From an uncultured Gammaproteobacteria bacterium (GTDB lineage Bacteria; Pseudomonadota; Gammaproteobacteria; GCA-001735895), in assembly GCA_937984095.1 (NCBI GenBank), contig CALJYH010000046.1, positions 1 through 34,004 of the forward strand: DNA of 34,004 nt. Direction: 5' to 3'. Below, piece by piece: positions 17,038 through 26,368 of the stretch (position 1 is its first letter; each line of letters opens with the position of its first letter). The position numbers and the translations under genes were made by a program. The notes under the pieces were generated by a model, which had not been told where the DNA came from, did no database searches, and worked only from the letters and a program-made list of their open reading frames with translations.

Positions 17038-18400
17038 CATGTCGTTACCAATGCTGGCGGAAAAACTCGGGGGAAGTGCCAGCGGTCTGCAGGATATTAT
17101 GTTTTCCGGGGTCACGATCGACAGCCGCAAATCCTGTGATGGGAACCTGTTTGTTGCTATTAAGGGCATTAATTTCGATGGCCATAACTTTGTCGATCAG
17201 GCCTACCAGAGCGGCGCAGTTGTAGCATTGGTCGAACAGCGGCAGCAGTGTGATATCGCGCAGATCGAAGTAGCCGATTGCAAGCAGGCGATGGCGCAGT
17301 TGGCTAGATACTGGCGTCGGCAATGCAATACCTGCGTGGTTGCGCTTACCGGCAGCAACGGTAAAACCACTGTCAAGGAAATGCTATACCAGATTTTGTC
17401 GAAACAGGCCGCGACACTTGCCACCCGCGGAAATTTCAATAATGACATCGGTGTCCCGCTGACATTATTCGAACTGGAACAGAATCATGATTTTGCCATT
17501 ATCGAGATGGGCGCTAACCATCGCGGCGAAATCGCAAATCTAGCCGAAATTGCCGAACCCGATATTGTCTACGTAAATAATGTTGCGGCTGCACACCTGT
17601 CGGGATTTGGAGACGTGCAGGGCGTAGTCGAAGCCAAGGGAGAGCTCTACGCTTATTGCACGGATCAGCAGAGAGCATTGTTTAACGTCGATGAAGTGGC
17701 CAGCCATTACTGGAAAGACCTTTGTTGTGCGCAGATACAACTTAGCTGTGGCCTGCAAAATGAAGCCGATGTGACTGCCACCTGGTCAGTCGAAGGAGAA
17801 AGCCTGAAAGTCGAATTTACTTATCAGGATGAAACCCATGGCTGTGAGCTTGCTGTCATCGGTGAACATAATGTCCGCAATGCGCTAGCAGCGGTATCGC
17901 TAGCGATTCTCTGTGGCAGGGACTTTAGGGCGTCGGTAGATAATCTGGCTGGATTTTCGGGGGTGAAAGGACGCTTGCAAATGTTACCCGGTCCCCGCGG
18001 TAGTCGTCTGATCGACGATAGCTACAATGCGAATCCCGATTCGCTGGAAGCAGGCGTTAAGGTGCTATGTTCATTGCCGGGATCAGCCTGGTTGGCACTT
18101 GGTGACATGGGGGAATTAGGGGAGGCTGCGGAGGCATTGCATCGCGAGGCCGCACAGACCGCTCGTAGCAACGGCGTAGAAAAATTTTTTGGCGTTGGCG
18201 AAATGAGTTGCATTGCCAGTGAAGAATTTGGCGACGGTGGCTATTGCAGCGAACGCATTGATGAAATGGCGGAGATCATCCTGTCGCAAATACATCAGGG
18301 CGTTAACCTGCTGGTCAAGGGCTCACGAGCCGCCGGAATGGAGCGACTGGTTGCCATGCTAAGCCAGTCCATGAACCGAGGCGACGTCAATGCTGTATAG
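17030..18400 (+). CDS. murF: UDP-N-acetylmuramoyl-tripeptide--D-alanyl-D-alanine ligase MurF
   Basis: Adds the D-Ala-D-Ala dipeptide, made by Ddl from the same operon, to complete the UDP-MurNAc pentapeptide. The 456-aa protein (E. coli 452) has the P-loop [14 protein letters not shown] near residue 107. It also has [15 protein letters not shown], the substrate-loop segment [15 protein letters not shown] and the C-terminal [14 protein letters not shown] characteristic of MurF. The first ATG ([13 protein letters not shown]) overlaps murE by 8 bp; an ATG three codons later is an alternative. It overlaps mraY by 11 bp, the longest overlap in the cluster. Confidence 0.97.
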   Translation: MISMSLPMLAEKLGGSASGLQDIMFSGVTIDSRKSCDGNLFVAIKGINFDGHNFVDQAYQSGAVVALVEQRQQCDIAQIEVADCKQAMAQLARYWRRQCNTCVVALTGSNGKTTVKEMLYQILSKQAATLATRGNFNNDIGVPLTLFELEQNHDFAIIEMGANHRGEIANLAEIAEPDIVYVNNVAAAHLSGFGDVQGVVEAKGELYAYCTDQQRALFNVDEVASHYWKDLCCAQIQLSCGLQNEADVTATWSVEGESLKVEFTYQDETHGCELAVIGEHNVRNALAAVSLAILCGRDFRASVDNLAGFSGVKGRLQMLPGPRGSRLIDDSYNANPDSLEAGVKVLCSLPGSAWLALGDMGELGEAAEALHREAAQTARSNGVEKFFGVGEMSCIASEEFGDGGYCSERIDEMAEIILSQIHQGVNLLVKGSRAAGMERLVAMLSQSMNRGDVNAV

Positions 18401-19472
18401 CCTGTCGGAGTACCTCACGCAGTTCCACAGTGGCTTCAATGTATTCCAGTACCTGACGATGCGCACCATCCTGGGCGTGCTCACCGCGCTCGTGATTTCT
18501 CTGATTGTCGGACCGACAATGATCAGTTATCTGAGCAACTCCAAGATAGGGCAGAGTGTGCGCGACGACGGCCCGGAGAGTCATCTGTCCAAGGCTGGTA
18601 CGCCTACCATGGGCGGTGCGCTAATCCTGGTTGCCATTGTTGTCAGCACCGTGTTGTGGAGTGATTTGTCATCGCGCTTCGTATGGATAATCCTTTTTGT
18701 CACGATTGGCTTTGGTGCAATCGGCTGGATCGATGATTACAAAAAGATCGTTTTTGGCAACTCCAAGGGTTTGTCGGCAAAAGCCAAAATTTTCTGGCAA
18801 TCGGTAATCGGGCTGAGTGCTGCGTTGGCGCTATTTCACACTGCACAGTTTCCAATCGAGACTCAACTGATTGTTCCCTTTATCAAGAATATTCTGTTTG
18901 ATCTGGGCTGGTTATATGTGGTGCTGGCTTATTTTGTGATTATCGGTAGCAGCAATGCGGTCAACCTGACGGATGGACTCGACGGTCTTGCGATACTGCC
19001 AACCGTGTTGGTCGGAGGCGCCCTTGGCGTTTTTGCCTACCTGACGGGAAACTTTAACTTTTCCAATTATCTTGGTATTCCCTACGTACCGGGGGTCGGG
19101 GAAATGGTGGTTTTTTGCGGCGCACTGGTCGGGGCCGGCCTGGGGTTTCTATGGTTTAACACTTATCCGGCCCAGGTCTTCATGGGTGATGTCGGCGCGC
19201 TCGCGCTGGGCGCCGCACTGGGCACACTGGCGGTAATCGTGCGTCAGGAGCTCGTGCTTTTTATCATGGGCGGCATCTTCGTCGTGGAAACAGTTTCGGT
19301 GATGCTGCAGGTGGCATCATTCAAATTAACCGGGCGCCGTATATTTCGTATGGCGCCATTGCATCATCATTACGAGCTCAAGGGCTGGCCGGAGCCCCGC
19401 ATTATCGTGCGCTTCTGGATTATTACCGTGGTGCTGGTGCTGATTGGCCTTGCGAGTTTAAAGATCCGGTAA
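18390..19472 (+). CDS. mraY: Phospho-N-acetylmuramoyl-pentapeptide-transferase MraY
   Basis: An integral inner-membrane enzyme that transfers phospho-MurNAc-pentapeptide from UDP to undecaprenyl phosphate, forming lipid I. At 360 aa it equals E. coli MraY in length. About ten hydrophobic segments alternate with conserved cytoplasmic loops. These loops include the aspartate motif [35 protein letters not shown] and the histidine loop [17 protein letters not shown]; the usual catalytic Asp and His residues are therefore present. The start [19 protein letters not shown] aligns with that of the E. coli protein. The gene shares one base with the murD start. Confidence 0.97.
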   Translation: MLYSLSEYLTQFHSGFNVFQYLTMRTILGVLTALVISLIVGPTMISYLSNSKIGQSVRDDGPESHLSKAGTPTMGGALILVAIVVSTVLWSDLSSRFVWIILFVTIGFGAIGWIDDYKKIVFGNSKGLSAKAKIFWQSVIGLSAALALFHTAQFPIETQLIVPFIKNILFDLGWLYVVLAYFVIIGSSNAVNLTDGLDGLAILPTVLVGGALGVFAYLTGNFNFSNYLGIPYVPGVGEMVVFCGALVGAGLGFLWFNTYPAQVFMGDVGALALGAALGTLAVIVRQELVLFIMGGIFVVETVSVMLQVASFKLTGRRIFRMAPLHHHYELKGWPEPRIIVRFWIITVVLVLIGLASLKIR

Positions 19473-20815
19473 TGTTAAGCGTGAACCAGCAAAAGACAGT
19501 ACTGCAAGATATCAACTACCTGGTAGTAGGGCTCGGGGTAACCGGATACTCGGTTGCGCGCTATTTGCTTGGGCATGGGTACCGATGCAGGATCCAGGAT
19601 ACGCGTGAACTGCCGCCTTTTCTGGGTAAACTAATTGCCGAGTTCGACGAGATTGATTTTAGAGCTCAGGCACTCGATATCGACCTGATCGGATGGGCCG
19701 ATGCGCTGGTGGTCAGTCCCGGGATATCGATTCGGCAGGAAGCAATCCAGCAGGCCCTTGATCTCGGAAAGGTAGTGCTCGGCGATATCGAGTTGTTTGC
19801 AGGTTTGGTAGACAAGCCTGTTATCGCGATCACCGGTTCCAATGGAAAGAGCACGGTTACGACCCTGGTCGGCGAAATGATCAGGCGTGACGATAAGGCA
19901 GTTGCTGTCGGTGGCAACATCGGTACTGCTGCGCTGGATTTGCTTGAACAGAATCCTGATTTCTACGTGTTGGAGCTGTCGAGCTATCAACTCGAAACGA
20001 CAACTTCGCTGCAACCCCGGGTTTCTGCCCTGCTTAATCTCTGTGAAGACCATCTCGATCGTTACGCGGGATACCCCGAGTATATCCAGGCCAAATTAAG
20101 TATTTATGATAACGCCAGTGTGTGCGTCAGCAATCTAGATGATGAAGTAACGCGGCATGACGCCCGGGATATCTGTTTTAGCCTGAACCCTGACTCGGAT
20201 GCCGAATTCAGGTTGCTTGAGAAAGATGGGCACTGGCTGGCACATCGTGATGAGTGCTGGATAAACGTTAACGATATCAAGTTGAGCGGGCGCCATAACT
20301 GGGCCAACTGCCTGGCAGCAATGGCGATCGCGCATAGCGTTGGCATCTCCAGAAAGGCCATAGTTACTGCAATGGAAGAGTTTGCTGGCATTCCCCATCG
20401 CGGCCAGTGGGTTGCTGAAATCGATGGCGTCGAATGGATCAATGATTCCAAGGCAACCAATATTGGCGCCGCCCAGGCGTCGATCGAAGGACGCGAACGC
20501 CCGGTTATATTGATAGCCGGTGGCCAGTCGAAGGGTGCCGATATGGCGATCATGTCGGAGACGATAAGAGCAAAAGTCAAGCTGGCATTATTGCTTGGAG
20601 AGGATGCTTCTCTGCTGCAACAAGCCTGGCAGGACGTGACCCGAATCGAGCGGGTTCGCGATATGCAGGCAGCCGTGCAGCGCGCTCACGAGATCGCCAG
20701 GAGTGGCGATTGCGTGCTGCTGGCACCAGCCTGTGCGAGCTTTGACATGTACCCGAAATTTGAAGCGCGCGGAGACGATTTCATGCGGCGTGTTAAGGAG
20801 TTGAGCGATGACTAG
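19472..20815 (+). CDS. murD: UDP-N-acetylmuramoylalanine--D-glutamate ligase MurD
   Basis: Adds D-glutamate to UDP-MurNAc-L-Ala in the cytoplasm. The 447-aa protein (E. coli 438) has an N-terminal Rossmann-like stretch YLVVGLGVTGYSVARYLL and the P-loop AITGSNGKSTVTTLVGEM. The central motif is VLELSSYQLETT, and NLCEDHLDRY is a MurD ligase motif. The C-terminal domain carries WINDSKATNIGAAQASI. It begins one base before the mraY stop ends and overlaps ftsW by 8 bp. The separation of murD from murE and murF by mraY is the standard dcw order. Confidence 0.97.
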   Translation: MLSVNQQKTVLQDINYLVVGLGVTGYSVARYLLGHGYRCRIQDTRELPPFLGKLIAEFDEIDFRAQALDIDLIGWADALVVSPGISIRQEAIQQALDLGKVVLGDIELFAGLVDKPVIAITGSNGKSTVTTLVGEMIRRDDKAVAVGGNIGTAALDLLEQNPDFYVLELSSYQLETTTSLQPRVSALLNLCEDHLDRYAGYPEYIQAKLSIYDNASVCVSNLDDEVTRHDARDICFSLNPDSDAEFRLLEKDGHWLAHRDECWINVNDIKLSGRHNWANCLAAMAIAHSVGISRKAIVTAMEEFAGIPHRGQWVAEIDGVEWINDSKATNIGAAQASIEGRERPVILIAGGQSKGADMAIMSETIRAKVKLALLLGEDASLLQQAWQDVTRIERVRDMQAAVQRAHEIARSGDCVLLAPACASFDMYPKFEARGDDFMRRVKELSDD

Positions 20816-22007
20816 TCAGGCAATCAGAAGTAACAACGCAGCTGTAAAACCTGGGTTTGATCTAGCACCGGAATATGACCGTGTCACGATGTTGCTCTAC
20901 GTGACGCTGATCAGCATCGGTCTGGTGATGGTGGCTTCGGCATCGATCGGCATTGCGGATCAGCAAAACCACGATCCGTTCTATTTTGCCAAGCGCCAGT
21001 TTTTACGAATTTTACTGAGCATCGCCCTGATGTGGTTTGCCTGCAAAATCCCGCTCGAGGTGTGGAAGAAAAATGGCATGGTGCTGATGCTGGGCTCGAT
21101 TATTCTGCTTGCCTGCGTATTGATTCCTGGAGTCGGTCATACTGTTAACGGGAGTACGCGCTGGCTTAATTTTGGTGTGTTTACGTTCCAGGTCTCGGAA
21201 GTCGCCAAACTATTTCTCGTTATTTACCTCAGTGGCTACCTGGTTCGGCGCAGCGAAGAAGTGCAAACCAATACCATGGGATTTATCAAACCGATGCTGA
21301 TTCTCGCGATGGCGAGTGGCTTACTGGTGCTGGAGCCCGATTTTGGCGCAGCCGCGGTGCTGCTGATGACCGGGCTCGGATTGATGTTTCTCGGTGGCGT
21401 GCGCTTTGGGCAATTCATTCTGTTCGTCATTGGTACGCTTTGTATTATGGGCCTGCTGGCAGTTTCCTCGCCTTATCGGCTCGCACGTATCACATCGTTT
21501 ATCGATCCATGGGCCGACCCCTTCAACAGCGGTTTTCAATTGACACAATCTCTAATCGCAATCGGCAGTGGAGGTTGGTTCGGAACGGGTCTCGGCGGCA
21601 GTATCCAGAAGCTGTTTTACCTGCCCGAGGCGCATACCGATTTTATGTTTGCAATTTTTGCCGAAGAATTCGGCGTTGTCGGACAGGTCTTTTTGATCAG
21701 CTTGTTTGCCCTGCTCGCGCTGCGTTGTTTTTCGATTGCTAAAATGGCGTTGCTTAAACAAAAGGCATTTGGTGCCTACCTGGCCTACGGGGTCGGGCTG
21801 CTGATTACGCTACAGGCGGCGATAAATATCGGTGTCAATATGGGTGCCTTGCCGACCAAAGGATTGACCTTACCTTTTATCAGTTACGGAGGTAACTCCA
21901 TTCTGAGCATGTCTTTTGCGGTGGGGCTGGTGTTGCGGGTCTACTACGAATGCCGGGTTGGTGAAAGTGGCAAGAAGCAGCGCCGGCGAGCGATGGACCG
22001 CCCATGA
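20808..22007 (+). CDS. ftsW: Septal peptidoglycan glycosyltransferase FtsW
   Basis: A SEDS-family polytopic membrane protein that polymerises lipid II into glycan strands with FtsI. The 399-aa protein (E. coli 414) has about ten transmembrane segments. It contains the SEDS hallmarks HTVNGSTRWLNFGVFTFQ, LVLEPDFGAAAVLL (with the conserved acidic residue), LPEAHTDFMFAIFAEEFG and GALPTKGLTLPFISYGGN. The cytoplasmic tail is basic (GKKQRRRAMDRP). It overlaps murD by 8 bp and murG by 4 bp. RodA is the paralogue to exclude; the position between murD and murG decides for FtsW. Confidence 0.97.
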   Translation: MTSQAIRSNNAAVKPGFDLAPEYDRVTMLLYVTLISIGLVMVASASIGIADQQNHDPFYFAKRQFLRILLSIALMWFACKIPLEVWKKNGMVLMLGSIILLACVLIPGVGHTVNGSTRWLNFGVFTFQVSEVAKLFLVIYLSGYLVRRSEEVQTNTMGFIKPMLILAMASGLLVLEPDFGAAAVLLMTGLGLMFLGGVRFGQFILFVIGTLCIMGLLAVSSPYRLARITSFIDPWADPFNSGFQLTQSLIAIGSGGWFGTGLGGSIQKLFYLPEAHTDFMFAIFAEEFGVVGQVFLISLFALLALRCFSIAKMALLKQKAFGAYLAYGVGLLITLQAAINIGVNMGALPTKGLTLPFISYGGNSILSMSFAVGLVLRVYYECRVGESGKKQRRRAMDRP

Positions 22008-23098
22008 GCCAGGGTTTGCAAAAACCGATCCTGGTGATGGCGGGTGGTACCGGGGGCCATGTTTTCCCGGCGCTGGCAGTAGCCGAAAACCTGCGCCAGC
22101 GCGGGGAAAGTATTATCTGGCTGGGTACCCGCTCCGGCATCGAGGCACGGGTCGTGCCAGCGGCAGACTTCGCGATTGAGTGGCTGAACGTGCAGGGGTT
22201 ACGCGGCAAGGGAATGATGACACTTATCCTGGCGCCTTTTCGATTGCTGCGTGCATGCTGGCAAGCGTTGTGGCTTATGCGCCGTATTCGACCAAAGGCG
22301 GTGCTGGGTATGGGTGGATTTGTATCCGGGCCGGGTGGTTTGATGGCCTGGTTACTTAATATTCCCCTGTTTCTGCATGAACAGAATTCGATTATCGGTT
22401 TGACTAATCGAATTCTGAGCCGCTTTGCAACCCGTAACTACGCGGCCTTCCCGAATGTCGCCAGTTCGGTCCCGCGTTGCGAGTGCATTGGTAACCCGGT
22501 ACGCGCCAGCCTGGCCGAGCTGGAGGAACCGGGTGTACGACTGCAGGCGAGAATCGATGCGCCGATGCAGTTGCTGGTCATCGGCGGTAGTCTGGGGGCT
22601 ATCGCATTAAACCGCATTCTGCCGCAGGCGATCGCCTGTCTCGATCGTGACCAGCGTCCACGGGTCAAGCATCAATGTGGTGACAAGCATTTACAACACT
22701 GTCAGCAAAACTATCTCGATGCCGGTGTCGATGCTGAAGTGATTAGCTTTATCGAAGATATGCAACAAGCCTATAGCTGGGCAGACCTGGTGGTGTGTCG
22801 GGCCGGGGCCCTGACGATTGCGGAACTAACCGCGGTCGGTTTGGCATCCTTACTGATTCCGTTCCCTTATGCGGTCGATAACCACCAGTACCACAATGCG
22901 CGTTTCCTGGAACAAAACGGAGCGGCACAAATTCTCCCGGAAGCGGATTTAAGCGCTGAAAACCTGGCGCTCAAGTTAAAGTTCTTTCAACAGAATCGGC
23001 GCGCACTGGTGGAGATGGCGATCAATGCCCGCGCCCAGTTCAAATCCGACGCGGCCGACCGCCTGGCTACAGGGATACTGGCGGGAGCGATGTCATGA
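22004..23098 (+). CDS. murG: MurG, UDP-GlcNAc:lipid I N-acetylglucosaminyltransferase
   Basis: A peripheral inner-membrane GT-B glycosyltransferase that converts lipid I to lipid II. The 364-aa sequence (E. coli 355) begins with the glycine-rich MAGGTGGHVFPALAVAENL. It includes GMGGFVSGPGGLMAWLL, FLHEQNSIIGLTNRILSRFA, the second-domain loop VIGGSLGAIALNRILP and the UDP-GlcNAc site ADLVVCRAGALTIAELTAVG. The DNHQYHNARFL segment near the end is also typical. It is linked by 4-bp ATGA overlaps on both sides. Confidence 0.97.
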   Translation: MSQGLQKPILVMAGGTGGHVFPALAVAENLRQRGESIIWLGTRSGIEARVVPAADFAIEWLNVQGLRGKGMMTLILAPFRLLRACWQALWLMRRIRPKAVLGMGGFVSGPGGLMAWLLNIPLFLHEQNSIIGLTNRILSRFATRNYAAFPNVASSVPRCECIGNPVRASLAELEEPGVRLQARIDAPMQLLVIGGSLGAIALNRILPQAIACLDRDQRPRVKHQCGDKHLQHCQQNYLDAGVDAEVISFIEDMQQAYSWADLVVCRAGALTIAELTAVGLASLLIPFPYAVDNHQYHNARFLEQNGAAQILPEADLSAENLALKLKFFQQNRRALVEMAINARAQFKSDAADRLATGILAGAMS

Positions 23099-24522
23099 CA
23101 GTGAGTTCAAAGCACTTCATGCGGCGCATTCGCAACATTCATTTCATCGGCATCGGTGGTGCTGGAATGAGTGGTATTGCCGAGGTGTTTCATAACCTGA
23201 ATTATCACATCAGTGGCTCGGATATCGCCGACAACGCTATGGTCAGGCATTTGCGTGATGTTGGTATCGATATCGCCATCGGGCATCGCAGTGAAAACGT
23301 CGCCGAAGCCCATGTCGTCGTGGTTTCTAGCGCAATTGATGACGACAATCCAGAAATCGAGGCCGCACGCGAAATGCGTATTCCGGTCGTCAGGCGTGCC
23401 GAAATGCTGGCCGAACTGATGCGCTTCCGGCGTGGCATCGCGGTTGCAGGTACTCACGGAAAAACCACCACCACCAGCCTCGTGGCGAGTGTGCTCGCTC
23501 GGGGCGACATCGATCCAACTTATGTGATAGGTGGCAAGCTGATTAGTTCTGGCAGTCATGCCCGGCTAGGCCTGAGCGATTATCTGGTTGCCGAAGCCGA
23601 TGAAAGTGATGCTTCGTTTCTCTACCTGCAGCCAATGATGTCGATTGTTACCAATATCGATAATGATCATCTTTCAACTTATGAAGGCGACTTCGAACGA
23701 CTCAAACAGGCCTTTATCGAGTTTCTGCATCACCTGCCTTTTTATGGACTTGCCGTACTGTGCCTTGATGATCAGGTGGTACGCGAAATAATGGGTGACA
23801 TTGCGCGCCCGGTCCTGACCTATGGTGAGTCCGAAGATGCCGATGTCCATATTACCGATATTGTCGCCAAAGGTGCCAGAACCTGCTTCAGTGTCAGGCT
23901 TCCCGACGAGCCTGAGTTGCTGAATATCGAACTCAACCTGACTGGTAAACACAACGTGCTAAACGCTACCGCGGCAATCAGTATTGCCTGGGAGCTGGGA
24001 GTCTCGCCGGCGGCAATTGTTGAGGCACTGGCCGATTTCTCCGGAATTGGTCGGCGCTGCGAGATTAGCGAAAACCTGCAGGTTGCCAACGGCAGGATCA
24101 TGCACATTGATGATTATGGGCATCATCCCAACGAAATTGCCGCAACCCTGGCCGGGATTCGCGCCGCCTGGCCGGAGAAAAGACTCACTGTGTTGTTTCA
24201 GCCACATCGGTTTACCCGTACGCGTGACCTGTTCGAAGATTTTACCCAGGTGCTGGCCGACGTCGATCAATTGATCTTGCTCGAGGTGTATCCCGCAGGT
24301 GAAGCCCATATCAAGGATGCCGACGGACGCGCACTGGCGCGTTCAATTCGAAATCGGGGCAAGGTCGATCCGGTATTCGTAGAGGAACTGGAAGGCCTCG
24401 ACGAAGTAGTCGACAAGATTTTGCAGGATGAAGATATATTCCTGACCCTGGGTGCCGGGAGTATCGGTGCCTGGGCGGCGGAGTTTCTGGCGCAACATCA
24501 GCCAGCAGGGAAGGGAAAATGA
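23095..24522 (+). CDS. murC: UDP-N-acetylmuramate--L-alanine ligase MurC
   Basis: Catalyses the first peptide-forming step on UDP-MurNAc, ATP-dependent addition of L-alanine. The 475-aa protein (E. coli 491) has the N-terminal Rossmann motif IHFIGIGGAGMSGIAEVFHN. The P-loop follows as AVAGTHGKTTTTSLVASVL. Next come VAEADESDASFLYLQP, the central TNIDNDHLSTYEGDF and the C-terminal DDYGHHPNEIAATLAGIR and FQPHRFTRTRDLFEDF. The in-frame ATG a few codons later is a possible alternative start. It overlaps murG and murB by 4 bp each. Confidence 0.97.
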   Translation: MTVSSKHFMRRIRNIHFIGIGGAGMSGIAEVFHNLNYHISGSDIADNAMVRHLRDVGIDIAIGHRSENVAEAHVVVVSSAIDDDNPEIEAAREMRIPVVRRAEMLAELMRFRRGIAVAGTHGKTTTTSLVASVLARGDIDPTYVIGGKLISSGSHARLGLSDYLVAEADESDASFLYLQPMMSIVTNIDNDHLSTYEGDFERLKQAFIEFLHHLPFYGLAVLCLDDQVVREIMGDIARPVLTYGESEDADVHITDIVAKGARTCFSVRLPDEPELLNIELNLTGKHNVLNATAAISIAWELGVSPAAIVEALADFSGIGRRCEISENLQVANGRIMHIDDYGHHPNEIAATLAGIRAAWPEKRLTVLFQPHRFTRTRDLFEDFTQVLADVDQLILLEVYPAGEAHIKDADGRALARSIRNRGKVDPVFVEELEGLDEVVDKILQDEDIFLTLGAGSIGAWAAEFLAQHQPAGKGK

Positions 24523-25412
24523 ACGTGGCTAGTAACCATTCTATCAAAGGTAAATTGATGTTTGACGAACCCATGTCAAAGCACACTAGCTGGCGCCTGG
24601 GTGGACCCGCGGATCGTTACTACATTCCCGCCGATTTGCAGGATCTGCAGAATTTTCTGGCGGGACTCGAACTGGACATCGATATTCTCTGGATCGGTCT
24701 TGGCAGTAACCTGTTGGTACGTGATGGTGGTTTCCGTGGACAGGTGATCGCGCCACTAAATTCTCTGAGAGAAATACGCCTGGATCCAGACGAACTCCTC
24801 TATGTCGAGAGTGGAGTCAGCTGCGCCAAACTCGCCAAGTTCTGCCAGAAACAGGGACTCGATGGCGCTGATTTCTTTGCCGGAATTCCTGGTACGATCG
24901 GTGGCGCTCTAGCGATGAACGCGGGCGCGTTTGGTGGTGAAACCTGGGCCATGGTAGAGCAGGTAGTCATGATTGACCGAGCAGGAAACCTGATCGAACG
25001 GAGTCCTGCTGAATTTGAAGTGAACTATCGGCACGTCTGCTTGCCGCGACAGGAATGGTTTGCCGCAGGACGGTTTCGTCTGGCAGCAAGAACGCCGGGT
25101 GTGCCTTCCAACATCCGTCAGTTGTTGCAGCAGCGTAATGCCACGCAACCCATTGGTCTGCCTTCCTGCGGCTCGGTTTTCAAGAATCCAGAGGGAAAGC
25201 ATGCCGCACAGCTAATCGAAGCAGCGGGCCTCAAGGGTTATTGCCTGGGCAGCGCCTGCGTCTCGGATAAGCATGCCAACTTTATCATCAGTAATAGCGA
25301 CACCACGGCGAGCGATGTCGAGGCACTGATCGAGCATATTCGTGACACTGTAGCGTCTCAATTTGGCGTCAGTCTCGAGCCTGAAGTTCATATCGTGGGG
25401 GAAGCCCTGTGA
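24519..25412 (+). CDS. murB: UDP-N-acetylenolpyruvoylglucosamine reductase MurB (short form)
   Basis: An FAD-dependent, NADPH-using reductase that forms UDP-MurNAc from enolpyruvyl-UDP-GlcNAc. At 297 aa it is clearly shorter than E. coli MurB (342 aa, type I) and resembles the shorter type II enzymes. The FAD-binding domain shows HTSWRLGGPADRYYIPA, GLGSNLLVRDGGFRG and FFAGIPGTIGGALAMNAGAF. The catalytic serine lies in LPSCGSVFKNPEGKHAAQLI and the catalytic glutamate in LEPEVHIVGE. Its position between murC and ddl in a 4-bp overlapping chain is standard. Confidence 0.96.
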   Translation: MNVASNHSIKGKLMFDEPMSKHTSWRLGGPADRYYIPADLQDLQNFLAGLELDIDILWIGLGSNLLVRDGGFRGQVIAPLNSLREIRLDPDELLYVESGVSCAKLAKFCQKQGLDGADFFAGIPGTIGGALAMNAGAFGGETWAMVEQVVMIDRAGNLIERSPAEFEVNYRHVCLPRQEWFAAGRFRLAARTPGVPSNIRQLLQQRNATQPIGLPSCGSVFKNPEGKHAAQLIEAAGLKGYCLGSACVSDKHANFIISNSDTTASDVEALIEHIRDTVASQFGVSLEPEVHIVGEAL

Positions 25413-26368
25413 GCATTGTGCTGCAAAAGCCGTCGCCGGACACAGCTGCAAAATGCGGCCGGGTGGCGGTTCTAATGGGCGGGCAATCTGCCGAGCGTGA
25501 GGTTTCGCTCAAAAGTGGCAACGCTGTTTACCAGGCCTTGCTTGCCGCCGGCGTCGATGCATTTCCAGTTGATTTACAGGCGCATGCTTTCCACCAGCTT
25601 GCAGATCTTGAGGCTGATCGTGTTTTTAATGTACTGCATGGTCGTGGCGGTGAGGATGGCACCATTCGAGCGCTACTCGATTTTCTCGACATACCCAGCA
25701 CCGGAAGCGGCGTATGTGCGGCTGCGTTAACCATGGACAAGGTCCTGACCAAAAAGGTGATTCGCTGCAGTGGTATTCCAACTCCGGATTTTATCGAACT
25801 GCGCAATGAAGCCGATTGTGAGCGTTTGCTTGGCGATCTGGGCTTACCGGTGTTTGTAAAACCTGTGCTGGAAGGGTCAAGCATCGGCATGACGCCAGTG
25901 CATCATGAAAGCGAATTGTTATCCGCCTGGAAATCCGCCCGAAGTTTTGGAGCTGTTTTCGCCGAGCAATTCATCGATGGTACTGAATACACCGCCGGAT
26001 TTATTGGCGGGGAAGTTATGCCTCTGATCAAGCTGGAGACGCCGCACGAATTTTACGATTACGATGCCAAGTATTTAGCCGATGACACTATTTATACCTG
26101 CCCCAGCGACCTCGATGATGACAGCGTCGCCGCGATTAATGAAATGGTACTCGAGACTATTCGCGCCACCGGAGTATCTGACTGGGGCAGGGTGGACTTG
26201 ATGATGGATAAGGAGCAACGACCCTGGGTGATCGAGGTCAATACGGTACCCGGAATGACTGATCATAGCCTGATTCCAATGGCCGGCAGGGCCGCCGGAC
26301 TGGAAATGCCTGAACTGGTTGTAAAGATCCTCGAAGCAACGCTGGCAGGAGATGATAGCAATGGCTAA
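25409..26368 (+). CDS. ddlB: D-alanine--D-alanine ligase (DdlB type)
   Basis: An ATP-grasp ligase that makes the D-Ala-D-Ala dipeptide used by MurF. The 319-aa product (E. coli DdlB 306) shows VLMGGQSAEREVSLKSG, VFNVLHGRGGEDGTIRALLD, GSGVCAAALTMDKVLTKKV and VFVKPVLEGSSIGM. The C-terminal magnesium/ATP site DLMMDKEQRPWVIEVNTVPG and MTDHSLIPMAG follow. It starts at a GTG overlapping the murB stop, and the roughly 20 residues before VLMGGQ exceed those of E. coli DdlB; no closer ATG with a good ribosome site was seen. It overlaps ftsQ by 8 bp with the start chosen there. Confidence 0.95.
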   Translation: MSIVLQKPSPDTAAKCGRVAVLMGGQSAEREVSLKSGNAVYQALLAAGVDAFPVDLQAHAFHQLADLEADRVFNVLHGRGGEDGTIRALLDFLDIPSTGSGVCAAALTMDKVLTKKVIRCSGIPTPDFIELRNEADCERLLGDLGLPVFVKPVLEGSSIGMTPVHHESELLSAWKSARSFGAVFAEQFIDGTEYTAGFIGGEVMPLIKLETPHEFYDYDAKYLADDTIYTCPSDLDDDSVAAINEMVLETIRATGVSDWGRVDLMMDKEQRPWVIEVNTVPGMTDHSLIPMAGRAAGLEMPELVVKILEATLAGDDSNG

